Positions 6,236-12,020 of a DNA stretch of 12,020 nucleotides are shown here, in pieces (within the stretch, counting starts at the first letter, position 1; each line of letters starts with the position of its first letter). The stretch covers positions 1 to 12,020 of the forward strand of contig DYCA01000043.1 in the NCBI GenBank assembly GCA_019418305.1. Direction: 5' to 3'. Position numbers and translations under genes: made by a program. Under the pieces are notes generated by a model. It had not been told where the DNA came from. It made no database searches and saw only the letters and a list, made by a program, of their open reading frames with translations. The DNA is from Clostridiales bacterium (lineage in GTDB: Bacteria; Bacillota; Clostridia; Oscillospirales; Butyricicoccaceae).

Positions 6236-6714
6236 TGCGCCACCCACTCCTGTCTGTCCGCGTCTACGCCGCAGCCCTCGGTCACCAGCGTTTTCAGCTC
6301 ATCCAGCCGCGCCGCGTCCGTACTTTGATAGTACACCGTTACCTTTCCCACCTGTAATATACCGTTTTCGTCGTTCTCCATTGTCACATGTACCGAACAG
6401 TCAAAGCCTTTGGCCTGCGCGCTGCTCTCGAGCGCGTCCGCAATACTGGCCGCGACCGTGCTCATCGTCGTCTGTGCGTTTTGCTCCTGTATCGCATCTA
6501 CGTCAATACCCGCAAGCGCCCCGTCCCGCACACCGTCCCAACCGGTCAGGCGCAGCCCTGCCAGCGGCTGGAGCAGCGCCAGCAGCATCAGCAGCCCTGC
6601 CGCCAGCTTGACAATCTCGCGCAGCGCGCCGCCTTCCACCACGCGCAGCGCCACCGCGGACGCGACGCCTGCCAGCGTCACGCGCAGCAGAATGGTATGA
6701 AACAATTCACTCAT
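6232..6714 (-). CDS. spoIIIAF: Stage III sporulation protein AF
   Basis: This 160-residue protein has two N-terminal membrane segments (about 10-28 and 33-52), the second ending in LLQPLAGL, a conserved feature. A soluble ring-building-motif domain follows, with FDCSVHVTMENDENGILQVGKVTVYY and a C-terminal helix. It is part of the mother-cell membrane complex needed for sigma-G activity after engulfment. The ATG at 6714 overlaps the spoIIIAE stop as ATGA (6711-6714), and the stop overlaps spoIIIAG in the same way. This is the most variable member of the operon, and the order supports the assignment. Confidence 0.9.
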   Translation of the reverse strand: MSELFHTILLRVTLAGVASAVALRVVEGGALREIVKLAAGLLMLLALLQPLAGLRLTGWDGVRDGALAGIDVDAIQEQNAQTTMSTVAASIADALESSAQAKGFDCSVHVTMENDENGILQVGKVTVYYQSTDAARLDELKTLVTEGCGVDADRQEWVAQ

Positions 6715-7805
6715 ATTGGCTTCACCATCGCAACCACATAAACCAGCTCCAAATACAGAATCAGACAGCAGGTGCTCAGCATGCCGAGCAGCAGACCGAA
6801 GCCCGTGCTCACCCCCTCCAGCATCTGCCGCAGACTGTTCGAGCAAAGCGGAGAAAGAACCGCCGCGCCCGCCTTATAGCACAGGTAGCTTGCGCCCACA
6901 CGCAGAAACGGAATCAGGCAAATCGCCGTCACGCACAGCATGCCGAACACGCCTATCGAGCTGCGCAGCAGCGCTGCGCCCGAAAGGACGGTCTCAGTCG
7001 CGTCCGAAATGACGCCGCCAACCACCGGCACCGCACCCGAAACCGCGAATTTCGCTGTCTTAAGCGCCATCCGGTCCACGTTGCCCGACACTCCGCCCGC
7101 AATGGTCAGATAGGCGGTGAATACGGTTAAAATCAGCTTGAGCGCGCCCGAGGTCAGTCCCTTGATGCCGTCCGCAATGCCGTGCAGCATGCCATTGCCC
7201 GTCGCCGCGTCCACCGCGACGACTGCAAGATATGCGCATGCCGCGGGTACCAAGAGTACGTTTATCAGCCGGATGACCAAATCGAACACCACCATCGTTG
7301 CCACCTGCAAGGCGGTCGCCGTCGCGGCGTTGCCGCCTGCCGACAGAACGGTTGCCAGCACCGGCTGCAGCGTGCTGGAAAACAAACTGATTTCCGAAAG
7401 CGTTTCGCGGCACAGCGCGAGCACGCCGGTAAAATCCTGCAGCAGCACCGCCGCACATCCCAGCGCACCCGCCATGTCAATCCACGCATCCGCCGCACCA
7501 CCCGCCGCCGCGGAAAAACCGCGTCCGGCTGCGGTCAGCACCACCACAATCGCCACCCGCACCAGTCCGCTCAGCGCGTTTTTAAGCGCGCTGCGGCTGT
7601 CCTGTGCCGTGTTCTCCAGCAGACGGGCAAACGAACCCCCCAGCTCGTCCGCTGTATCCATGTCAATGCCGTCGAGATACGCGCGCTGCTCCCCCGGCAC
7701 GGCCCCAAGCAGGGCATCCCCCTGCGCCGCGCCCTCTCCTTCTGCCGCGGCCGCCGCCGTGATGCATGCCAGCAGCACGAGCAGCACTGCAAACACTTTT
7801 TTCAT
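6711..7805 (-). CDS. spoIIIAE: Stage III sporulation protein AE
   Basis: This 364-residue polytopic protein starts with a signal-like segment (MKKVFAVLLVLLACITAAAAA) followed by about 50 soluble residues and roughly seven hydrophobic segments. Family signatures are LQPVLATVLSAGG, LVIRLINVLLVPAACAYLAV, KGLTSGALKLILTVFTAYL, and AVSGAVPVVGGVISDATETVL, which is the best conserved block. It is the largest membrane subunit of the SpoIIIA complex. It is slightly shorter than the roughly 400-residue Bacillus subtilis protein, with the difference near the N terminus. The ATG at 7805 is chosen for its position before the signal segment, with AAAGGGA upstream. Longer in-frame extensions run into spoIIIAD. 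Confidence 0.94.
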   Translation of the reverse strand: MKKVFAVLLVLLACITAAAAAEGEGAAQGDALLGAVPGEQRAYLDGIDMDTADELGGSFARLLENTAQDSRSALKNALSGLVRVAIVVVLTAAGRGFSAAAGGAADAWIDMAGALGCAAVLLQDFTGVLALCRETLSEISLFSSTLQPVLATVLSAGGNAATATALQVATMVVFDLVIRLINVLLVPAACAYLAVVAVDAATGNGMLHGIADGIKGLTSGALKLILTVFTAYLTIAGGVSGNVDRMALKTAKFAVSGAVPVVGGVISDATETVLSGAALLRSSIGVFGMLCVTAICLIPFLRVGASYLCYKAGAAVLSPLCSNSLRQMLEGVSTGFGLLLGMLSTCCLILYLELVYVVAMVKPI

Positions 7806-7818
7806 TGTCCGTTCCCTT

Positions 7819-8208
7819 TCATATCGTCCAGTCCGCCACCAGCTCGAGCACCTGCTCGAGCAGCGGCAAACACATGGAAAGCGCCAGAATCGCGCCCATG
7901 ATTTCAAGCTTTGCAGCAAGCGCGGACTGTCCGCTGTCCCGGCACAGCGCACTCATAATGCGCACTACAACCGCCACACCGACGGTTTTGAGCACCGGCA
8001 GATACAGGCTTTGCGTAATGCCGCCCTGTGTCAGCAACCCGGAAAACCGCTGCATCGTGCCGCCCACCAGTGCAAAGGCCCGCAGCAGGATGAGCACACC
8101 CGCCGTCAGCGTCAGCAGGAACGCGATTGCAGGCGCATCCTTTTTGAGCGTCATTGACAATACCAGCACCAGCAGCACCAGCCCACAGGCCGCAATCAGG
8201 CTGTTCAA
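7819..8208 (-). CDS. spoIIIAD: Stage III sporulation protein AD
   Basis: This 129-residue, highly hydrophobic protein has about four membrane segments. The conserved block LKTVGVAVVVRIMSALCRDSGQSALAAKLEIMGAILALSMCLPLLEQVLELV is typical of SpoIIIAD. The start codon is TTG, overlapping the spoIIIAC stop as TTGA (8205-8208), so translation probably depends on coupling. SpoIIIAC and SpoIIIAD are small membrane subunits of the channel complex. Confidence 0.93.
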   Translation of the reverse strand: MNSLIAACGLVLLVLVLSMTLKKDAPAIAFLLTLTAGVLILLRAFALVGGTMQRFSGLLTQGGITQSLYLPVLKTVGVAVVVRIMSALCRDSGQSALAAKLEIMGAILALSMCLPLLEQVLELVADWTI

Positions 8209-8399
8209 AACCCGAATACGCTTTTCATCATCGAAAACAGCTGGCTGATTTCCTGCACAATCAGCATCAGCACGACGATGAGCCCCGCCAGCGTGGTCAT
8301 CAGCGCCTGTTCCTCCCGTCCCGACCGTGTCAGCAGCTGTCCGAGCACCGCCACCAGAATACCGACCGCCGCAATACGGAAAATGAGATCAACGTCCAT
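8205..8399 (-). CDS. spoIIIAC: Stage III sporulation protein AC
   Basis: This 64-residue protein has two membrane helices (about 6-24 and 34-56). The loop between them, TRSGREEQALM, and the following TLAGLIVVLMLIVQEISQLF are characteristic of SpoIIIAC. ATG at 8399 has GGAGG 5 bases upstream. It lies 14 bases after spoIIIAB and overlaps spoIIIAD by 4 bases. Confidence 0.94.
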   Translation of the reverse strand: MDVDLIFRIAAVGILVAVLGQLLTRSGREEQALMTTLAGLIVVLMLIVQEISQLFSMMKSVFGF

Positions 8400-8413
8400 A
8401 TGTTCCTCCGTCC

Positions 8414-8932
8414 TCAGATCAGCACCAGCACCACCAGAATCCCCAGCGCAATGCCGCAGGTGCGGTACAGATTTCCCTTGTTCTGCAGTTCTCCCGCCGC
8501 AGTATCGCGCGCCGCTGCAAGACGCCGCGCAATCTGCTCCAGACCGGCGACCTGCTCGGCAGCGTCATACCGACCGAGCCATGCCGCCGCTTCGGACAGG
8601 ATTTCGCACTCAGGCTGTCCCAATCCGACCTGATCCCGGCAGTCTCGCAGCGATGAACGCCACAAATACCCCAGAGACAGCCCGTTTTCCTCCCGCAGGC
8701 GCCGCCGCAGATGACCGAACACCGTGCGGATGATCCTGTTTTCGCTCTCGGCCAGCTGGCCGACTATCTCGGGCACCGGCGTGCGGCGGCCGGAGATTTC
8801 GCCACTCATCAGATGCAGCGCCAGCAGCATCGCGTCCGCTGCCGTGACGCGCCGCCGCAGCCCTTGCCGCGCGGAAAGCCCCAGCGCCGCACAGGCGCCG
8901 AATATCATCACCGAACCCATTAGCTTGAGCAT
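8414..8932 (-). CDS. spoIIIAB: Stage III sporulation protein AB
   Basis: This 172-residue product has an N-terminal membrane segment (MLKLMGSVMIFGACAALGL), a helical middle with ADAMLLALHLMSGEISGRRTPVPEI, and a C-terminal membrane helix (GIALGILVVLVLI). The pattern matches SpoIIIAB, which resembles GspF-type inner-membrane platform proteins of type II secretion systems. ATG at 8932 has GGAGG 7 bases upstream and overlaps spoIIIAA by 13 bases. A longer in-frame reading to 9109 overlaps the coding part of spoIIIAA and is not used. Confidence 0.92.
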   Translation of the reverse strand: MLKLMGSVMIFGACAALGLSARQGLRRRVTAADAMLLALHLMSGEISGRRTPVPEIVGQLAESENRIIRTVFGHLRRRLREENGLSLGYLWRSSLRDCRDQVGLGQPECEILSEAAAWLGRYDAAEQVAGLEQIARRLAAARDTAAGELQNKGNLYRTCGIALGILVVLVLI

Positions 8933-9825
8933 AGGTTTCCCTCCATTTTCTCCATTCGATAGCGTCGTTTTCCTTCTTCCCGTGTGATGACTACGGCTCG
9001 CTCGAACACATGCAGCTCCAGCAGCGCACGATACAGCGGCCTTCGGTGCAAATCGTCCACATCCGCCGCATGCGCGCTGGCCAGCACCGCCGTACCGCAG
9101 TGCGCGCACAGGGAAACTGCCTCCACATCCTCGGGTGCGGTGATTTCGTCAAAAGCAATCAGCTCGGGCGACATGGTTTTAAGCAGCATGAGCGCCGCCT
9201 GCTGTTTCGCGCAGTTTTCCAGCACATCCGTGCATCTGCCGACCGCAAACTGCGGCGCACCGTCCGACAGCGCGGCAATCTCTCCGCGCTCGTCCGCCAC
9301 CGCAACCGCATGCCCCGCATCCGATACCAGCCGCACCCATTCGCGCAGGAGCGTTGTCTTGCCGAAGCCGGGCGGCGACAGCAGCAGAACGCTTTGCGGC
9401 GTACCCGCACCGACCCACGGCCGGATAATCTCGTCCACCTCTGTCATCTGCCGCGCCACACGCAGATTGACCGACGACAACCCGCGCACCCCAATCACCT
9501 GTCCATTTTCCTCGGCTACCGTGCCGCACAGCCCCAGCCGGTGACCGCCGCCAATCGTCACAAACCCGTGCCGCAGGCTTTCCGCATAGCTATGTACCGA
9601 ATACCGCGCCGCCCGGCTGAGCGTTTCCCGCAGCTCCTGCGCGGTTACCGGTGCAAAGCCCGTTTCCCGCTCGCCGTCCGCTGTGCGCACAGCCGGCGGT
9701 CTTCCCACGCGCAGGCGAACCTCCTCGACCTGATGCTGCCCGTCCAGCCACGCCAGTTCCGCCGCGCGCGGCGGAGGCAGACAGCCGATTGCCTGCAAAA
9801 ATACTCCGTCCTGTTTTACTTCCAT
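8920..9825 (-). CDS. spoIIIAA: Stage III sporulation protein AA (ATPase)
   Basis: This 301-residue cytoplasmic ATPase resembles secretion ATPases and energises the SpoIIIA channel. Seen: EEVRLRVGRPP (34-44), the core GGGHRLGLCGTV (92-103), a Walker A SPPGFGKTTLLRE (150-162) and Walker B LIAFDEI (222-228), then VSLCAHCGTAVLASAHA (237-253). The first Walker A residue is Ser where Gly is usual; the GKT is intact. The start is uncertain: ATG 9825 follows AGGTG by 6 bases, ATG 9831 adds two residues, and TTG 9798 has GGAG 5 bases upstream and gives the N terminus MQAIGCLPPP, close to other SpoIIIAA proteins. A sigma-E-type promoter ends at 9842, close enough to favour the later starts. Confidence 0.93.
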   Translation of the reverse strand: MEVKQDGVFLQAIGCLPPPRAAELAWLDGQHQVEEVRLRVGRPPAVRTADGERETGFAPVTAQELRETLSRAARYSVHSYAESLRHGFVTIGGGHRLGLCGTVAEENGQVIGVRGLSSVNLRVARQMTEVDEIIRPWVGAGTPQSVLLLSPPGFGKTTLLREWVRLVSDAGHAVAVADERGEIAALSDGAPQFAVGRCTDVLENCAKQQAALMLLKTMSPELIAFDEITAPEDVEAVSLCAHCGTAVLASAHAADVDDLHRRPLYRALLELHVFERAVVITREEGKRRYRMEKMEGNLCSS

Positions 9826-9841
9826 TTGCATCACCTGTCCT

Positions 9842-9870
9842 ACTCTATGCCCGGCCTGTCCCGAATATGC
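9842..9870 (-). promoter_or_regulatory. Sigma-E-type promoter of the spoIIIA operon
   Basis: On the minus strand GCATATT (9864-9870) and CATAGAGT (9842-9849) are separated by 14 bases, matching the sigma-E pattern (KMATATT, 14-15 bases, CATACAHT) with two -10 mismatches. The spoIIIA operon is known to be sigma-E-dependent in Bacillus. The start would lie only about 10 bases before ATG 9825. Confidence 0.55.
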
Positions 9871-9898
9871 CTGCAACACAACCGTAACAAAACGGGCA

Positions 9899-9927
9899 TT
9901 GACAAGCTGCGCCGTTGGGGATATAAT
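9899..9927 (+). promoter_or_regulatory. Consensus sigma-A promoter of the aroF-aroB operon
   Basis: TTGACA (9899-9904) and TATAAT (9922-9927) are both perfect, 17 bases apart. Transcription would start near 9934, just before the T-box leader. Its -35 lies 29 bases from the sigma-E -35 on the other strand, so the two promoters are back to back. Confidence 0.85.
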
Positions 9928-9939
9928 AGGTATAAATAT

Positions 9940-10220
9940 TGCACAAAGCGATGACAGAGGAAAGTAATTGTTCCAAGTGCGGCTTTCAGGGAGTGTCCGG
10001 CATGACTGGAAACGGACGCAGACGCCGGTACAATGAAGTTCCCTCTTGAGCTGCGGCGCTGAAACGCAATTTCCAGTAGGCGCCGACGGACTTCCTCCGT
10101 TACAGGGATAGGATATTTTTTGTATCCGAAAAAAGTGCGGCATAGCGCTATGCCGAATGTGGGTGGTACCGCGGAACCGTTTGTCTTTCGTCCCTCTTTG
10201 TGGATGAAAGGCTTTTTTTG
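9940..10220 (+). promoter_or_regulatory. T-box leader (tRNA-sensing riboswitch) before aroF
   Basis: Stem I has the usual elements: GATGACAGAGGAAAGTAA (9950-9967), the distal CAGGGAGTGTCCGG (9987-10000) and TGGAAACGGAC (10007-10017), with the base helix AGAGG 9956-9960 / CCTCT 10042-10046. A perfect inverted repeat CGGCATAGCGCTATGCCG (10138-10155) fits stem III. The T-box GGGTGGTACCGCGG (10161-10174) and the matching CGTCCCT (10189-10195) form the antiterminator. Uncharged tRNA would pair at the specifier and T-box to prevent termination. The specifier reads TTC (Phe, 10039-10041) or, strictly counted after TGAA, GTT (Val, 10038-10040). TTC suits the pathway better but is inferred. Confidence 0.92.
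10183..10219 (+). terminator. T-box terminator hairpin
   Basis: An 11-bp helix (10183-10193 with 10202-10212, including two G-T pairs) with an 8-base loop is followed by seven T residues (10213-10219). Its left arm overlaps the CGTCCCT needed for the antiterminator, so the two forms exclude each other. Confidence 0.9.
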
Positions 10221-10279
10221 TGCTTTTTTCCGCCGGACAAACACCAACCCCACATCATTTCAAAGGAGAGACAAAAACT

Positions 10280-11296
10280 ATGATTATCATTATGAAGCAA
10301 GGCACGACCCGTGAGCACGTCGAGGAGCTGTCCCGCCACATTGAGCGCTGGAACGTCAAGGCAAACCCGATTTACGGCGCGGGCACCATCGTCATCGGTC
10401 TGGTCGGCGACACGGGCGCGGTCGATAAGGACGCGCTGCTGCGCGACCCGCAGGTAGAGAACATCCTCAAGGTGCAGGAGCCGTTCAAGCTGGCCAACCG
10501 CAAATTCCATCCGGACAATACCGAAGTGACCATCGCGCCGGGCGTTGTGGTCGGCGGCAAAAAGCTGGTTGTTATGGCCGGCCCCTGCTCGGTCGAGAGT
10601 GAAGAGCAAATCATCGACGTAGCCAAGCATGTGCAGGCGGACGGCGCGACCATGCTGCGCGGCGGTGCGTGGAAGCCGCGTTCCTCCCCGTACTCGTTCC
10701 AGGGCCTCAAGGCAGAAGGCCTGGAGCTGCTGCACAAGGCGCATGAGGTTACCGGTCTGCCGGTTGTCACGGAAATCACCAACCCCGCGCACATCGACCT
10801 GTTCATGGACAAGTGCGACTGCTTCCAGGTCGGCGCGCGCAACATGCAGAACTTTGAGCTGCTCAAGGAGCTTGGTCAGACCAACAAGCCGATTCTCTTA
10901 AAGCGCGGCTTTGCCAACACGATGGAAGAATTCCTGATGAGCGCCGAATACATTATGGCGGGCGGCAATGAGCAGGTCATCCTGTGTGAGCGCGGCATCC
11001 GCACCTATGAGAAGTACACCCGCAACACGCTGGACATCTCGGCAGTACCCGTGCTCAAGCGCATGAGCCACCTGCCGGTTGTTGTTGACCCGTCTCACGC
11101 AGGCGGTATCTACTGGATGGTCGAGCCGCTGGCAAAGGCAGCGGTCGCTGCGGGCGCGGACGGCCTGATGATTGAAGTGCACAACGACCCCGCGCATGCC
11201 CTGTCGGACGGCGCGCAGTCGCTGACCTATGATTCCTTCCACGAAACCATGCACAATCTGCGTGCAGTGGCGCAGGCGGTAGGAAGAGACTTATAA
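10280..11296 (+). CDS. aroF: 3-deoxy-7-phosphoheptulonate (DAHP) synthase
   Basis: This 338-residue enzyme condenses phosphoenolpyruvate and erythrose 4-phosphate to DAHP, the first step toward aromatic amino acids. An N-terminal regulatory-like domain (about 1-70, MIIIMKQGTTREHVEEL) precedes the barrel, as in the type I-beta enzymes of Bacillus and Thermotoga. Catalytic motifs: GPCSVES (101-107, metal-binding Cys103), LRGGAWKPRSSPYSFQG (126-142), QVGARNMQN (183-191), LKRG (207-210), VVDPSHAGG (268-276, His273) and MIEVH (297-301). The ATG at 10280 has AGGAG 11 bases upstream. The earlier in-frame ATG at 10220 lies in the terminator tail and is rejected. It has no chorismate mutase fusion. 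The T-box leader controls it. Confidence 0.96.
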   Translation: MIIIMKQGTTREHVEELSRHIERWNVKANPIYGAGTIVIGLVGDTGAVDKDALLRDPQVENILKVQEPFKLANRKFHPDNTEVTIAPGVVVGGKKLVVMAGPCSVESEEQIIDVAKHVQADGATMLRGGAWKPRSSPYSFQGLKAEGLELLHKAHEVTGLPVVTEITNPAHIDLFMDKCDCFQVGARNMQNFELLKELGQTNKPILLKRGFANTMEEFLMSAEYIMAGGNEQVILCERGIRTYEKYTRNTLDISAVPVLKRMSHLPVVVDPSHAGGIYWMVEPLAKAAVAAGADGLMIEVHNDPAHALSDGAQSLTYDSFHETMHNLRAVAQAVGRDL

Positions 11297-11300
11297 TATC

Positions 11301-11337
11301 CGTATGATTTGCGCCTAACAGCGCGCAAAAGCATATG
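11301..11337 (+). other. Stem-loop in the aroF-aroB gap
   Basis: CGTATG (11301-11306) pairs with CATATG (11332-11337) and TTTGCGC (11308-11314) with GCGCAAA (11323-11329), giving 13 pairs with a small internal loop and an 8-base loop. Only four T residues follow, so it may be a weak attenuator, a processing or stability element, rather than a full terminator. It ends about 10 bases before the aroB ribosome site. Confidence 0.5.
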
Positions 11338-11359
11338 TTTTGTGAAAGGAGATTTTGCC

Positions 11360-12020
11360 GTGCAGACTCTCAACCTGACGGGCGCGAACGGCCTGTCCGA
11401 AATCTGTATTGAAAACGGCCTGCTGAACCGCGCGGGCAAAGCGATGCTTGATGTTTTCTCCCCTTCCCGCGTACATATTGTGACCGACTCGACGGTCGCG
11501 CCGCTCTATCTGGAAAAGCTCACGCAGCAGTTTGACCTGCCGGTCAGCTCCACCGTCATTCCCGCGGGCGAAGAGCACAAGCGGCTCTCCACGGTCGAGG
11601 GTATCTACCATGACCTGCTGGCTGCCGGAATGACGCGCAAGGACCTCATCATCGCCCTTGGCGGCGGCGTGGTGGGAGACATCACTGGCTTTGCGGCCGC
11701 GACCTTCCTGCGCGGCGTCTCGCTGTGCCAGATTCCGACCACCCTGCTGGCGCAGGTGGATTCCTCGGTCGGCGGCAAGACGGGCGTCGACCTTGCCGAG
11801 GGCAAGAACCTTGTCGGCGCGTTCTATCAGCCGCGGCTCGTGCTGATTGACCCGGATGTGCTTGCTACATTACCGGATGCCACCTTTGCCGACGGCATGG
11901 CCGAGGTTGTCAAATACGGTTATATCGCCAATCCTGCGATTCTGAAAATGGTATCGCAGCCGGACTATAAAGCGCATATTGGGGACGTAATTTACGAGTG
12001 CGTTAAAATCAAGCGCGATG
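11360..12020 (+). CDS. aroB: 3-dehydroquinate synthase, 3' end cut by the window
   Basis: The first 220 residues are present and the frame stays open to the window edge. The enzyme turns DAHP into 3-dehydroquinate using NAD and a metal, the step after AroF. Seen: IPAGEEHKRLSTVEGIY (68-84), the nucleotide loop ALGGGVVGDITGFAAAT (99-115), PTTLLAQVDSSVGGKTGVD (127-144 region), GKNLVGAFYQP (148-158) and GMAEVVKYG (179-187), with the metal ligand Glu182. The start is GTG at 11360 with AAAGGAG 8 bases upstream. No other good start lies nearby. It is 63 bases after aroF and probably in the same transcript. Confidence 0.95.
   Translation, partial: MQTLNLTGANGLSEICIENGLLNRAGKAMLDVFSPSRVHIVTDSTVAPLYLEKLTQQFDLPVSSTVIPAGEEHKRLSTVEGIYHDLLAAGMTRKDLIIALGGGVVGDITGFAAATFLRGVSLCQIPTTLLAQVDSSVGGKTGVDLAEGKNLVGAFYQPRLVLIDPDVLATLPDATFADGMAEVVKYGYIANPAILKMVSQPDYKAHIGDVIYECVKIKRD

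Noticed and set aside
7117..8157. 346-residue open frame on the plus strand opposite spoIIIAE and spoIIIAD
   Set aside because: Antisense to conserved sporulation genes, Ser/Ala/Thr/Arg-rich and without a domain pattern.
10148..10792. 214-residue minus-strand open frame across the T-box and aroF
   Set aside because: It spans the riboswitch terminator and the antisense of aroF; a shadow frame.

Overview
The window looks like a chromosomal segment from a GC-rich, spore-forming member of the Clostridia, most like the gut Oscillospiraceae/Butyricicoccaceae. The reasons are a complete spoIIIA operon, an Asp23-family yqhY gene, Gram-positive Shine-Dalgarno sites (GGAGG type), a T-box leader, and housekeeping genes with low-GC-Firmicute gene order but GC-rich codons. 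The genus assignment is inference. There are no IS elements, CRISPR arrays, tRNAs or phage genes.

Left part, minus strand (about 4600 down to 1): a sigma-A-like promoter (TTGCAA-17-TAAAAT) precedes nusB, a divergent Kae1/TsaD-like gene, xseA, xseB and ispA, all overlapping by 4-20 bases. Beyond ispA lies about 640 bases with no credible gene but dense GC-rich stem-loops. Its place directly downstream of nusB/xseA/xseB/ispA, its length and its lack of coding potential fit the OLE RNA (Ornate, Large, Extremophilic; the large non-coding RNA of Bacillus halodurans and many anaerobic Firmicutes). It has its own promoter-like sequence (TTGAAT-17-TAGAAT) ending about 7 bases before the expected 5' end. 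This is the most notable item in the window. The partner gene oapA and dxs would be expected just left of position 1.

Middle part, minus strand (9831 down to 4600): the full eight-gene spoIIIAA-AH operon, encoding the mother-cell side of the SpoIIIA-SpoIIQ channel that joins mother cell and forespore. A sigma-E-type promoter (GCATATT-14-CATAGAGT) sits just before spoIIIAA. It is followed by yqhY with its own TATAAT promoter and a strong intrinsic terminator. Compared with Bacillus subtilis, accB-accC between spoIIIAH and yqhY is absent, and folD between nusB and xseA is replaced by the Kae1-like gene.

Right part, plus strand (9899 to 12020): a perfect-consensus promoter (TTGACA-17-TATAAT) drives a T-box leader with an overlapping terminator, then a DAHP synthase (aroF type) and the start of 3-dehydroquinate synthase (aroB), cut by the window edge. 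These are the first two steps of the shikimate pathway, placed under uncharged-tRNA control. The aro and spoIIIA promoters lie back to back.
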